This document shows positions 1 through 19,238 of a stretch of DNA of 64,000 nucleotides, in pieces. The position numbers were made by a program, and so were the translations under genes. Every line of letters begins with the position of its first letter. Position 1 is the first letter of the stretch. Below the pieces are notes generated by a model. The model was not told the DNA's origin. It saw only the letters and a program-made list of their open reading frames with translations, and made no database searches. The DNA is from Urechis unicinctus (lineage: Eukaryota; Annelida; Polychaeta; Xenopneusta; Urechidae). The DNA lies in assembly GCA_034190875.2 (NCBI GenBank), contig CM067350.1:26695050-26759049 (forward strand). Reading direction: 5' to 3'.

Positions 1-7154
<7,154 letters not shown>

Positions 7155-7899
7155 TCCAGAGTATCTAAGACGCACTGAGAGCAATCAAGCCACAGAATAT
7201 CACTTTACAGCCTTGTTTATGAGATTATTCCCTTCTTATACATGATCAATACCGTTTGGTTTAACGAAGACACTTTTGGAGATACGATGACATCTTTTCT
7301 CCGGGCGCTCGCTAAGTCAACTGCACGGCGCTTTCGACAGCAAGGCAGTGACTTGAGGACTTGCGGTTGATTGACAGTCCCGACCCTGAAATGAACCGCG
7401 ACATGGCCTGGAGGCGATTTGTATCGTGAGGGCGGCTCTCTCAGACCGGCAAACATCTATGGTGGCGCGCCTTGCTCCATGTCAGAAAGAAACACTCGTT
7501 AAGTCTCCTCTTGGAATGTGAATATATAGTTGACTTTGATGTATGAAATTGAGCTATCATTATCAACTACTTGAACTATCATTATCATAAGTTGATATAT
7601 ATGGTTTGATGGTTACATAACCGTTACTGTCTTGTGACATGCTTCACTTCTCATATCAACTTCTACCATAAATAACAGGGTATTTACCTGATTGAAAGCG
7701 AAAGAGGAATGAGCTTGTCTTATTCGTTACAAGTAAACACGCTGGGTTTGGTGTGCAAAGTACTGGCTCGAAAATGTTGCGATTTAGTAAATCACTCATC
7801 GATTAACTAAACGATGGGATCGGGGAGATTATAAGTAATTACTGATTACGAAACCTGGTGAAAATTTTGGAAACTGAGATTGGGTTTTCGAGTGTTGGT
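7155..7899. other. upstream region of peroxidasin
   Basis: Expected to contain the 5' UTR and promoter of the minus-strand peroxidasin gene. The stretch around 7280-7460 is relatively GC-rich. No TATA box or initiator could be assigned with confidence and no other gene is recognised. Confidence 0.4.
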
Positions 7900-7993
7900 T
7901 ATCGCATGGTCACGTGGGTGATATGGGGAAAGAACACGGGGACGCGGAGGGTCAGAGTGTCTTTCCTCATATCATCCGCGTGACCATGCGATA
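7900..7993. repeat. hairpin (inverted repeat, MITE-like)
   Basis: Arms 7900-7932 and 7961-7993 are reverse complements at about 30 of 33 positions, starting from tatcgcatggtcacg and ending in gaccatgcgata, with a loop of about 28 nt. Related words occur near 8550-8650 (ttatcgcacgg ... ccatgcgataat) and 20126 (gttatgcgataat), so this looks like one member of a dispersed foldback family. No transposase is visible. Confidence 0.8.
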
Positions 7994-8547
7994 ATATTCT
8001 TATCGCGATGGTACCTACACGCGATAATCAAGCCCGAGGCTGTTTCCTAATAATAATAATTAGCGTGAACCTATGTTATGTAAGGTATCTGCCTGGGACC
8101 TGTAAATATGAGAGGTAGATCTTAATCCCCCATTCGGTCTCAGCTGCCTGTGTTTGAGTGATGATTGGATAAATACTTTTGTTTCTATACTGGTTTGTTT
8201 ATTTGATTAGAATATGCTTCGATAGTTAGATGTGTGAGACTTGCAGAACCTTCCCAACTCCGGCAATCAGAGCTCCGCCGACTTCGTCGTTGTTTGATGC
8301 TAGCAACGCTGAAGCGCAGTAGACACGGCTCGGCAAGATTTTCGCACGTCAGCATGATTCCGGGGAGATGGGATAATACCGTGACTTCCCGAAGAGCGAT
8401 ACGCAACCAGATTAGCGGCTGGCAAGCAAATGAGCAGAAAACCTTCGTTATAAGACTTGCAAGGTGTGCGTGATATTAAGAACCTCAGTAGTGTTGCCAT
8501 GTTAGAGCAATGAAGTTGTTTCTTGGTGATATATCGACACGGTTGCA

Positions 8548-8646
8548 GTTATCGCACGGCAAACTGTGCGTTTGAGGCGATATGGGAAATAGACCGAGCT
8601 TTTTCTCGAGCTCTGATTGACTGAGAGTAGGGTGCCATGCGATAAT
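8548..8646. repeat. second, degraded copy of the ttatcgca hairpin family
   Basis: Begins ttatcgcacgg, contains gcgatatgggaaatagacc and closes with gccatgcgataat. The same word order as the 7900-7993 hairpin suggests a diverged relative, but the arms are much less complete. Boundaries are approximate. Confidence 0.5.
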
Positions 8647-9260
8647 ACATATTATGAGCCATAGGAAATGCCGAGCCCCTTCTTGTCTGATTATATGCTT
8701 TAAAATCTTGTCTGTGAGTGTATGTGTGTCCATCTTCTCCTCCCAAACTTCTACACGTAGCCACTTAGAAATTGGTCCACACATACAACTGCATAACTAC
8801 TGCTTTTCACAAAGTTGTCGCTTTCAATGCACAAGCTTCCTAGAATGCCAAAACTGAAATCAAATGTCTCCTCCTGAAGGACTGTACCTAGCCAGTCGCA
8901 AATTTGTCCATTCACGCAAGTTGTCAGTCGAAATCTGCTGTTGTGCATTTTAGTCTGCCAGGTCGTCACCTTCATGGCAGAACCCGCCTACAAGTGCAAT
9001 ACATTTGTTCAATGATCTCCTCTCAAGAGGCTGCTTCTAGCCAGACGCTAATTGATACAGCTTAACAATTGTTCACTAAGTAGTTGCTTTTGTGTTTTAC
9101 AAGTGAAGGATCTTCATTCTCAATGCCAAATCTGCCATCATGTCCAAAACTTAAACTTAATGAGGAAAATGCGTTGACACGTTATGATTCTGAAATATCA
9201 GCCACCAGACTGCTGCGCTAGGTCGGGTTATTCGCGTAGCCCTATCGAACCAAGTACGGG

Positions 9261-9347
9261 CACAGGGATTTGCATTGGCCGGCTGGTTGGTATCTTCTTT
9301 GTATACATAGAAGATACCTGCCAGGCGACCAATGCAAAATACCTGTG
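9261..9347. repeat. near-perfect hairpin
   Basis: Arms 9261-9298 (cacagggatttgcattgg ... tatcttct) and 9309-9347 (agaagatacc ... ccaatgcaaaatacctgtg) are inverted copies with a few mismatches and a loop of about 10 nt. It is distinct in sequence from the 7900 hairpin. It may be a small foldback element or a structured transcript; no gene overlaps it. Confidence 0.8.
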
Positions 9348-9783
9348 AGTGCGGGGGCTGTTGTTGGTCTGCGTTCGTGACTTAATTAACATCAATAACG
9401 GGCCATATATAGCTACTTATCAGCTCAGACAAAAAACCGGATAATCTGCATGTCATATTTCAGCCAATGCAAGTTTGTATATGTTAGTAGACTCGGTCAG
9501 CCGGTCAGCCGGTTGTATGAATATATACCAACAAGACGTCGTGCACGGCTTATTATATGTTAGTAGCCCAACAGACCAAAAGTCCAGTTGTGCAACTTTT
9601 CTCCTTTAATCAACTGCTGGACAAAGCAATTTTCGTGGTCGTCACCTTCAAGGCCATGACTGTCTTGAAGGCCAAAACTTGCATGTACCAAGTCAGTTGC
9701 AAATTGGACTAATCTTTAACTTTTCACATGGAATTGGCTAACGTGTAATACAGTCGTCACCTCAAGAAGCCAATAGAGCTAAG

Positions 9784-10188
9784 TGTGGTAATTTCGACCC
9801 TGGGCTAATTTCGACCCCCTCAAATCGAAATATCGCTAATTTTAATCCGTTTCGCGCAGATCGTGCGATTTTTTGTCACATGACGTAGATATATTTAGTT
9901 TCGAGCGTCTCATCTTTGAGTCATTTTGGAATCACTGAACATTAGTTGGTAAGTTTGATTCATTAGTGGTAACCCATGAATTACTGTCCATTCCTGTTTG
10001 ATATTAACCAAAAAGTCAACATTACGTGTTTGAGAAAATTTGCTTCTTATAAGCCGTGTTACAGTAATTTCAGGACAACTCGTATTTGTCACAATCCAAA
10101 TTAATGAATCTATCGAACTATCAGAGCGCCATATTGAAAATAATCTCGAACACAAAGCAAATCTGGGGGTCGAAATTACCCCACCACA
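9784..10188. repeat. inverted-repeat-bounded segment (tggtaatttcgaccc)
   Basis: The word tggtaatttcgaccc near 9786-9800 recurs inverted as gggtcgaaattacccca near 10167-10184. Extra partial copies (taatttcgacccc; atttcgaccccc) sit next to each end. The enclosed 370 bp has no convincing coding sequence. This looks like a short non-autonomous DNA element, possibly related to the pogo relic just downstream, though I see no matching terminus on that relic's far side. Confidence 0.6.
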
Positions 10189-10463
10189 AAGTAACTACAT
10201 GGCCATATTTCGACCCCCTTTTTGAAAAGACGTAATAGACTAATCTACTTACAAAAATTATCACGTTAACATGGTGTTGTTTATTTCTTACCTTTTAATA
10301 ATATTATTGGGGAGAGTATAGTATAACCCAAAACAATTATTTTTAAAACTCAATCGGACGTTATGAACCTCAAAAACGTCATGGTAAGGACGTTATGATT
10401 TATGTATACTCAAGTATACAACTTGGTAAACAGATATAAATATGTTAGATAACCCATAATGTC

Positions 10464-11679
10464 CTATTTTTTTGGTGGTTCAGACATGCCTTACAGAAAG
10501 TATTCTCAGCAAACCCACAGACAAACTTAGTGCTAGGGTGCCTCTGGTGGCAAAGGCAGGCCACCCAACTGTGTTGACCAGTGCAGAAGAAAATGCACTG
10601 GTTGAGTATATTAAACTCATGGCAACCATTGGGTACCCACTGTTGAGAAGACAGGTGTGCCATGAAGTGGCAAAGATCATTTGCATTGATGGGCGTAAAA
10701 CCCCATTCACTGATGGAAAACCTGGTAAATTAAAGAAAGCTGTGGTTCTATAGATGTATTTTTGTGTGTTACTTTAACACAGTTCCTTGGATGACAAAGA
10801 GTTAAAAGTTTTGCATTGGAGTGCAATAGTCTACTGTTGAGATTGATTGATTGATTCATTCATTCTTTTTTTCATGCATTCATTCATTGATTAACAGTTG
10901 ACAAATTAGCTTTTTTCATAACATACCTACCTTGTAATTACTTTAAATAACTCCTTCATTATCAAAATTTATATAGGGTCTTTATGCTTATGGGAAAGAA
11001 AATCATAACCAAGCTTCAGCAATATTGATTTAAATAACCAAAATTCTGATTATTTTTAGCATGCAGTCTTTATGAATGGTGATGTACTGGGAAGTTATTC
11101 ATCAGCTGCATGGGAAATTTCAGGAACATTGTTTACTTTGATTTGTAACTAAGTAGATTCAACTTCATCTCTTATTCAGGTCCAGATTGGGTTCGCGGTT
11201 TCTTGAAAAGAAATAAAAGGGAACTATCAGAGAGAAAGGCCATGCATCTAGGTGCACAGCGAGCCATAGTCAACAGCGAAATTTGAAACCCTTCAGTTGT
11301 ACTTGAAGAAAGATGTTAGTGGATGGCAGGGAATGATGTAACTAATACGGATGAGAGCGGTTTTCCACTGGAAGTGTCCAGTGGAAAAGTACTTGCACCC
11401 AAAGGTGCCAGAAATGTGGCTCAAAAGAGCAAATAACTTGTATGTTAGCCTGTAGTGCTGCTGGGCAGTTCATGCCACCAATGATAGTATTTCCGGAGCA
11501 ACGGATCAGGGACATAGGCCTGGGCGATTATCCGGAGGCAATTTTTGGAGTGACACAGAATGGGTGGATGGATGGAGAATTGTTTGTAGTCTGGCTGAGG
11601 CATTCCCATAAGTGGTTGGTAGATGCAGGTGGCCCCTTTCCTCAAGAAGCCAATACTGTCTTCAAGGACAAAACTTAAT
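10464..11679 (+). pseudogene. decayed pogo/Tigger-like (Tc1/mariner superfamily) transposase
   Basis: Translated pieces match pogo/Tigger/CENP-B-like transposases. A DNA-binding part (GHPTVLTSAEENALVEYIKL, then TPFTDGKPG) is followed by PDWVRGFLKRNKRELSERK, and the two join cleanly if 10725-11179 is removed as a GT-AG intron. A DDE-type core follows: NTDESGF (first catalytic Asp) and GQFMPPMIVFPEQ, then NGWMDGELFVVWL. Stops after NSEI (near 11282) and AQKSK (near 11433), plus a frame change, break the reading frame, and the C-terminal catalytic residues are missing. Such transposases cut and paste their element using a DDE nuclease. This copy is inactive. Confidence 0.85.
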
Positions 11680-13129
11680 GTCATGAAGATGACACGGGAC
11701 ATTTTGGTCATGGGAGATGGTGGCAATCTGCTAGTGTAAGAATAAAACAAGACCTTCTTTTCCTTCTGTCTGACCAAGGAGCTTGCTTTCCGAGTGTCTG
11801 CTATAAATCAATCTATTATCATGTTATGAAGTATATTGTCAACAGGGTGCATGTGTGTGTGTGACAGACGATGAGGGATTGTACAAAGAGTTTGATAAAA
11901 TGCCATACTTATTAGATGTGACAGAAATTGTAGAGCAATACTTTTGCAATGGCATTTTCTATAAAGATGCAATGTCTGCTTTCATTATGTAACACCAATA
12001 AATGGTTTAATAATTTGCTTCACCCGAGTTATTCTATGCATACTTTATTTGACATTAGTATTACCATAGAACACGAGAGTGATGATAAGCCCCAGATCGC
12101 CTCCTTGCTAATATGAATCTATACCCAGTCGTGATCCATGAAAAACTACCCAAGTTTCAATGTCCAGTTCCACAGCAATGGTTTACTTCTATACAAGATA
12201 TATGCTGAATAAACAAAATGAAGCATGAAGAGACAGGGCCCATCCCACCACAGAACGTATGTCACCATGCAATTGCCTTAATTGCAACCTATGAAGATGA
12301 TAAAGAATATTTTGAGTGTTTATTACAAGGAAATGACGATTCTTCTCATTGTAGCAAAATCATACGTTCAACATTCAAATATATAAGTTGATGATGCATA
12401 ATGATTAGTGAAAAACAACAAAGAATCAATACTATAAGCATTAATGGAAATGGAATGGTTTTGCATTCAAGTGTAACCACTCAAATATTTACAATATATA
12501 CATCTTACAAGATTAAAAAAAAAACCCACAAGGTTATATTGATATAAAAATAAAGCATCTATTAAGTCAATATACACATTTCAATAACTGTATGGAATGG
12601 GTGTGAACAATATGATGCAGGAATGATTAATCGTGTTTGCCAAAAAAATTATAGCATATGGCGATACAAAATATAGCCTTAGTTTATCAGATTCAACACA
12701 TGTAGAGATGCCAAAAATGGTCATACATAAAAACAAACCTCCAAAGAGCAAATTTTATGCCCAGAAATCAGATCTAGTGCCACATTCATGGGGGTTTCCA
12801 GTGAGTAAATATCAGATCTTTCTTCTACTTGTTAATTACAATGAAACAGATAAACATAAATGTTTTGTAAACACCTGAAGTCACATACAATAATTAAGAC
12901 TTATAAATGGAATTGTGCAACTATGAAGACCAATCATTGTCAGTACTAGTGTCACTGATCAGATCTAACCTTTAACCCAGTCCTTCAACCAGCGATAGCT
13001 ATTCTAGCTTTCATCATGTTGACACATCTCAAACACACTGACATAACAAAATGATGGAATTATCAATGTGGATATGTCATAAAATGCTGTGATTGCTCAT
13101 TAAATTAGTACAAATATAAATAACAATAG
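11680..13129. other. intergenic, AT-rich, no gene recognised
   Basis: Lies between the pogo relic and the 3' end of the DUF-type gene. Around 11860-11990 a frame reads LLDVTEIVEQYFCNGIFYKD, faintly reminiscent of the N-terminal helices of integrase-core proteins, but it is too short and diverged to call. An 81-codon open frame at 12633-12878 shows no recognisable domain. The final part probably includes the 3' UTR of the minus-strand gene ending at 13130. Confidence 0.5.
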
Positions 13130-16100
13130 TTAGTGCAGAAATATGCTGAATAAGCACAAAAGCAGCACTACAATAACACTAGACTGAATGGCAGATGCTC
13201 CTTCCAAGACATAGATCTTGAGCTCCTTGTCATAAGGGTTGGCTCCTGTATCAAACCGCTGGGGACAGGAGTCAACTGCAACGAGTAATCATATATTTCT
13301 ACATATGCAAGTATATAAATAAGAAAACAAAAATACTGGTAAACACAGAAGTCAATTGCATAAAATGAGAGACGCATGGATATTTAAAACTTTAGAAATA
13401 AACAACGTGCAATCACTTACAAAGACGTTCATTTTCTTTCAGAATGAGAGCAAGACTAGCCCCCTCTTCTGTGGTGTAGCTACGGGCTGTCTGTGTGTGT
13501 CCACATTTTGCCCTGGTAGCCCGGGACATGATGACATCCCGCCAGTCCAACCGCTCATAAACCTAAAACAACAACAATTCAACATAACAGCTTTACAATG
13601 TACAGCCTAAAGACTACGTATCCAAGACACTGCTGTAACTCACTGTGGTGAAAATGTCACCTACTGCTGTTACAAACCATGGTCGATACTTACCCAGCAT
13701 CTGAAGGGAGTGACGGCATCCTCCTCATCATACGTCACCATGTATGACCGCATGTCCTCCATCCAATATCCCACACAGTTAAGCTCCCGATCAGCCTCAT
13801 CTTCCCACACAAACCCACAACTCAGTACCACTTACATATCAGCTACAATCATTTTCAAGTATACAAACTGACAATGAGAGACACTATGCATAAAGATATT
13901 TCAAAGGGGGAAAAAAATGGTACATGGCAAATAATGAAATTTTTAACAATGACATTTGGCTTTTAATTAGTAATACTCCTTTAACTTATACACCACTGGC
14001 CAAAACTGACATGTAACATTGTCATAGGGTTCAGCATACCGTATTCGCCAATAGGTCTGCCTGTGTGATCTACAGTTGCACAATACTCAGCATCTACGAA
14101 AAGCTTCTTTGGGTTATTATCGCAGGACTTCATCTCTGTGACATATTCCATGCAGTCGATGGTGTGTCTAGGTCTGTATGTAATACCACGGATACGGGTT
14201 ACGTAGTGCTCCTCTTCAGAGCCTATCTGCTCAAACTTGTAACGACCACCGACTGGACACTCAACAGGGGCAGGGGGGTTCACTGAAAGCAAATATAATA
14301 AAAGAATGATACAAAACATTTCCACAGATTTGAAATCTAACAACACAATGACCAACTATTTCAAGGATCGTAAAATATACAAATGTATAATTTCACTGGT
14401 GCAATATATCATTTGTTGGTAGCACGGGTCCAAACAGTGGCATGGTTAACTCAATAATCCAACAGTGCAAGTAAGAATAAGTTTGCCCATGTTTAGTGTA
14501 AATATGGACAGTTAAAAAAGTACATTAACCGACATAATTAGGACATACCGTAAAATATTGTGTATAAGATGCTGAATTTTGACATAGATATCAGTTGCTA
14601 ATGGGGATATGTCTTATACAGGAGCTGTTTATGAAAACGTGCCCCTGGATCTGAACATTGTTATTGATATCAAGCCATACCACTACTGGGAGCTTATACA
14701 ATTATATAAAGAAACAAGGTGTTGTATACATCTACAACAGGATGTGATACTGGAGCCTCCGACTGTCTTGTAAGCAGAGTAGGGATCGTCAACAAATGCC
14801 CACCCATTCAATTTAGTTGGCTTTCTTAAGAGGGCATCTTAAATGTATAACAGTAGCTGATTTTTGCATGTGCAATTATGTGTTACACACCTTCTACACA
14901 GTATATCAACTTGATGCCAAGATCATCCACCATTAAACTTTCAATAATAGAAATATTGGCCCACATTTCAACTTCGAAGGCGGTGTGTCTTTTACATGAT
15001 ATTTCACACTATTTATAATGTAAATTACATTTTGCAAGATCACAATTAAACTTAAGAGTTTATATCTACACTATGAAGGCTCACTTCAAGTGGCTCTGTG
15101 GTGAACCCTTCCCTAATTATGATACATTACAATCGTAAGTTAGAGCTACCGTGACACAACCAAAAGCACATGGGAATACTGGGCTGATATCGCTGTGATT
15201 GATGAGAGCGGGAACAATGTCAATAAGGCTTTGGCTAACAGGTGGTGTCTTCACATATTTCCTCGGGCGGAAGGCTCGAGTGAACACTCTTAGCGAAGCT
15301 ATAAACTCTTTGATTAAACTCACATAGAAAAGTATTGAATTTCCAGTTGGCAGCATCATCCCTGTTTATCGTGAAGGTATTCCATGAACATGTTTGTCGA
15401 AATTTCCTCTCCATGTAGTCCGGCGTCATCTCAGATGCAGTTGAGCGATATGGACGACCTTAAGAGTGATGACAAAAATAATCCATGTAATAAAAATCTG
15501 AAGTGAAAATAGCTAAGGTAAGCATAAAGGCTAATGGCACACCAACACTAATGGTGCCTTCAAAAGTGAACATGAAAAATTGGATGGATGACAACATTTC
15601 AAATCTATCTCAAATGATAATAGTCTATCTTGAGCTCTCAAGGAAGGTGTACTAAAGGTTGATCATATCAGAATCAATAATGCGGCTATCAGAAGCAATG
15701 TAAAGTGATCTTACTGAGGCGCCATCTGATGATGTTGTGATGTCGCGGCATGAAGTCAAAGCAGACATAATCCACCTCACTGCACACCACACATACCATA
15801 CCCAAATCAAATCACATGAAAAAGTTCTGTGCAGCTCAAATAAAAACCAATACAGCCTAAACCATAAAACATAACTTGCATTCAAGGAAACATTCCACAA
15901 CTTTCATCCTTGCACAGTAGACTAACATGTTATATATTAAAGATCACAAATAGGTAGATATCAGAGATGACTGATTGCCAACCATTTGCCAACTGTGACA
16001 GCCGTGACCAAGTAGCGAGTGTCTCTAGTCTGCTGACAGGTAAACAGAGCCTCCTTGTAAGTGAACTCATCCAGCTTGGTTTTGAAGTAGATGTGTGTCT

Positions 16101-18937
16101 GGTTGATGGTAACATCAGTGTCAAACTCTCCAGTAGTAAACCAAGTTCCTGTGAAATTCCGAGGGAAATTGCATCCAGGTTTCACAAGATGGCTCCCAAC
16201 AATTGCTTGAAAAACAAGTAAGTAGCACTTAGTTGACATATAAAATCTGATACATACTGAAATCAATGGTACAAAAAAAAACATTGTTTGTTATACAGAT
16301 ACTGGGTTCACGCTGTATAGGACGTAGAAGCTAGAACTAAATATATCTCTACAGATCTGACCACATGGTGCTAAAAAAGTAGCCCCAAGAAGTGGTTCAT
16401 TTAACCATGTTTTAACTCTGCAGTTGTTGAGTTACCTGGTTTTAGGACCAGACGGATGTCACCTTCATATGGGGATTTGAGACTAGAACAGGAGGCCCAT
16501 CGAGACATTGTGTACCTGCGAGTGTTGTCAGAGTATTGCTGGTCATCCCTTGTTAGCTGATCAGGTGTCAATGAAACAACCCAGCAAAGATCATTTGAAA
16601 AGAAAAACAACAGCATTATTAACAAAGCATAAATCATATCATGTTTAGCAACATGATTTCTGAGATAATATAATATATTATTATAATAATCATTGGAAAG
16701 AGAAGAAAAATGTACCAAACAATGAAAACGTTCACGGTAGACTTCTTTTCCAAGGTCAGCTATTCCTGCATATATGTTTCCTTTGTCATCTCTCCATGCC
16801 CCCATGCACTGAAACTTGATGTCTGACACAAACAGCCACAGGATATTAATTGGGGCTAAAACACAAAATACTTGTAAATAGAAGATGATATAAATGTGAA
16901 TGGTTTAAATCCTGAGCTTACTTTCATTGGTTGAGGAGGAAACATCAGGGCATTTCCCATAATACATATTGAATACTTGATTGTCAACGTAGACAGAGCC
17001 AGGCTCTTGGCAGGCAACTATAGAGCTATATTGGCTGTCACAGATACCTCCACCTCCAAAATTGACCTCATATGTCATGTGAAATGTGCCTTCAAATGTT
17101 GTCTTGCAGTTGACAGTGGCTAGTCCCTTATCTGAGGGGGAAAATACTTCACATCAGCACATAATATAAACTATACAACCTGGTCTGAGTTTAGGGCAGA
17201 AAAGTTAAAATTTCTCAAATGAAATCCAAACTTACTGAACATTGTATAAATTTCAGACAAGGGGCTTATTTCTCCACACACAGCATCTAGATTAGGTTCT
17301 TGTCTGTTGGACTGTGTAGTCACACAGGAAGCTGGAACAAAACATGGTCCTCCATCAAACATCCTCCACATAATAATATTTATCACAATAACTCAAAGAA
17401 ATAAAGAAAATAGTTTTCAGTTAAGTGATCAAAATAGTTACTTACACTGTTGATATTGCAATATATTTGGAGTTCTATGGTAGTAGTAAAAACAAATTGA
17501 GCAACCACTTTCCCTGAAAAATAAAATAAGTAGTGATTGTAAGGAATACCTGCAAACAAGTGTTTATGATTGGAAAATCCAATAGACAAATGTAGTCAAT
17601 ATAATCAACACAAACATATTCAGAATTTTATATACAGGTGTCAATTGATGACAGGTAAAATAGCAAAGAAGATGAACTAGTAAGGATATAATTTAATCAG
17701 AGGGTCTGAGTGCACATACACAATATATTAAACCATGGAAATAAAATTTCTCTGTCATAAATTGACAATCACTACCTGTCGATTTTCAATCATGTCATGT
17801 CAAAGATGGAAAATATATTACAAAGCAAAATATTGTGCTGTTCATTCTGAGAACATATGGAGCCTCATCTGCAATATACAACACTAATAGTCCACAGCAT
17901 GCACACATAATTGATATGTTGTTAAAGAGTAGTGTCTGCTGTCTGTAAGGCCTTTTGTACAGTGAATTGTACTTTGGCTGGGGTATAGGAGTTACTTTCA
18001 CAGATGCAAGCTTAGAATTTCCATCAGGAAAAGTTAGGTGTAGTGGTATAGTATGATGATTTACTTACTCATCCTTGTAAAGTATGTGGGCATTATATGT
18101 GCCCAAGGCATCAATTGTATCATTGTCAACGCGAATATCTGAACATTTTCCATCTGCATAAAGCTCATTCGCTATTCCTCTCTCGTTAATAATAGTGTTT
18201 AGCTCCTGGCCATTTGCATTGGGTCCACCAGAGGTGTGACCCATTGAAAAATAGCTTCCATGGAAATGAGAAGGTACTTTACACAGCCCAGCAACTGAAA
18301 GAAAGAAAAGAGGAATATAAAATTAACACAAATGATTAACAATTTAGTTCATAAAACTGGCAACAAAGAATTGTACCTATGACACAAATCTCATGCATTG
18401 TGAATCACAGTTTGCAGTCCATGAAAACTCCTTTGAATGAAAGTGCTATGGTTTATCCCATTCACACAAATGGTGCTGGGATACTCAATACTTATCATTG
18501 TCGACCATGCATTTTTCAGAGTACACATGACATACTAAGTTAACTAATATTGTTCCGAAATAAATTTCATTAATTCTTTCAAATACTGCTGTACAAATGA
18601 GCCCAGAAGGATATATGTTGTACGAATTAGCCTTGTCTATATTTCTGGTGTACGTATAAGCACTACTCTCAACTAGCTGGTTATCATCTTCAGAGATGTT
18701 TACCTGTGAAAACAATATAACATTTTAAGTACACCTGCAGTTTACTGCGATGCGCTGATATAATATATAATATATATCATATATGTTTTCGAGTATGCAT
18801 TGGTCACACAATATGCTACCGAATATGAGTCAAAGGAATCATTCTAAATATCATACAAAGAAATTACCTGTTTTGAATGTTAACAACGATATAAAGAGGG
18901 ACACAGCAACACATCCAACAACTCGTCTCATCGCCAT
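13130..18937 (-). CDS. secreted, probably GPI-anchored DUF7042/7043/7044-type protein, complete
   Basis: Fourteen exons give one open frame of 663 residues with every intron phase consistent: 18868-18937, 18069-18294, 17446-17513, 17236-17331, 16922-17131, 16716-16855, 16436-16556, 15983-16205, 15715-15779, 15324-15458, 14040-14282, 13694-13800, 13421-13562 and 13130-13275. The start ATG opens a signal peptide (MAMRRVVGCVAVSLFISLL). The ectodomain is Cys-rich with repeated modules: CKVPSHFHGSYFS, CSICFYYYHRTPNILQYQQ, YTMSRWASCSSLKSPYEG, CNFPRNFTGTWFTTGEFDT, YVCFDFMPRHHNIIRWRL, PVECPVGGRYKF and ELNCVGYWMEDMRSY. The C terminus is a hydrophobic tail (SSVIVVLLLCLFSIFLH) with no cytoplasmic part, as in a GPI-attachment signal. 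The domain assignment is from memory of Pfam families found in arthropods and molluscs; function is unknown. Several donors are weak (gtacat, gttggc). Start lies about 300 bp from divergent CENPW. Confidence 0.85.
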
Positions 18938-19238
18938 GATTGGTAATGGAAATCCCTCTGACCCACTAAACAGGCAGGTGAAAGAACGGGAGCATAAATT
19001 AAATTTTTAGGAATATTGAAACCTTGAGTAACCGCATGATATCTAGTGCCACGCAAAGATAATATTTATGTGAATAAATTATATCAATATCATGTATTAA
19101 AAGCAAGTGAAAAGTCTCCTTCAGATGATAACTGCGCAATACCTATTTAACGCAACAATAACCACAAAATAGGACATCCCGTAATTTCTCAAATGACATC
19201 ACAGAGCAAATTCTAGGGGAAAACCTTTTCGAATTAAC
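18938..19238. promoter_or_regulatory. shared divergent promoter region
   Basis: These 301 bp separate the start codon of the minus-strand DUF-type gene from that of plus-strand CENPW. Both 5' UTRs and promoters must fit here unless upstream non-coding exons exist, so a bidirectional promoter is likely. No TATA box is placed confidently. Confidence 0.5.

Noticed and set aside
18485..18715. 76-codon minus frame with an acceptor-like start, as an extra exon of the DUF-type gene
   Set aside because: Inserting it breaks reading phase (exon 1 ends in phase 1 and it then hits a stop), while exon 1 joins 18294 perfectly.
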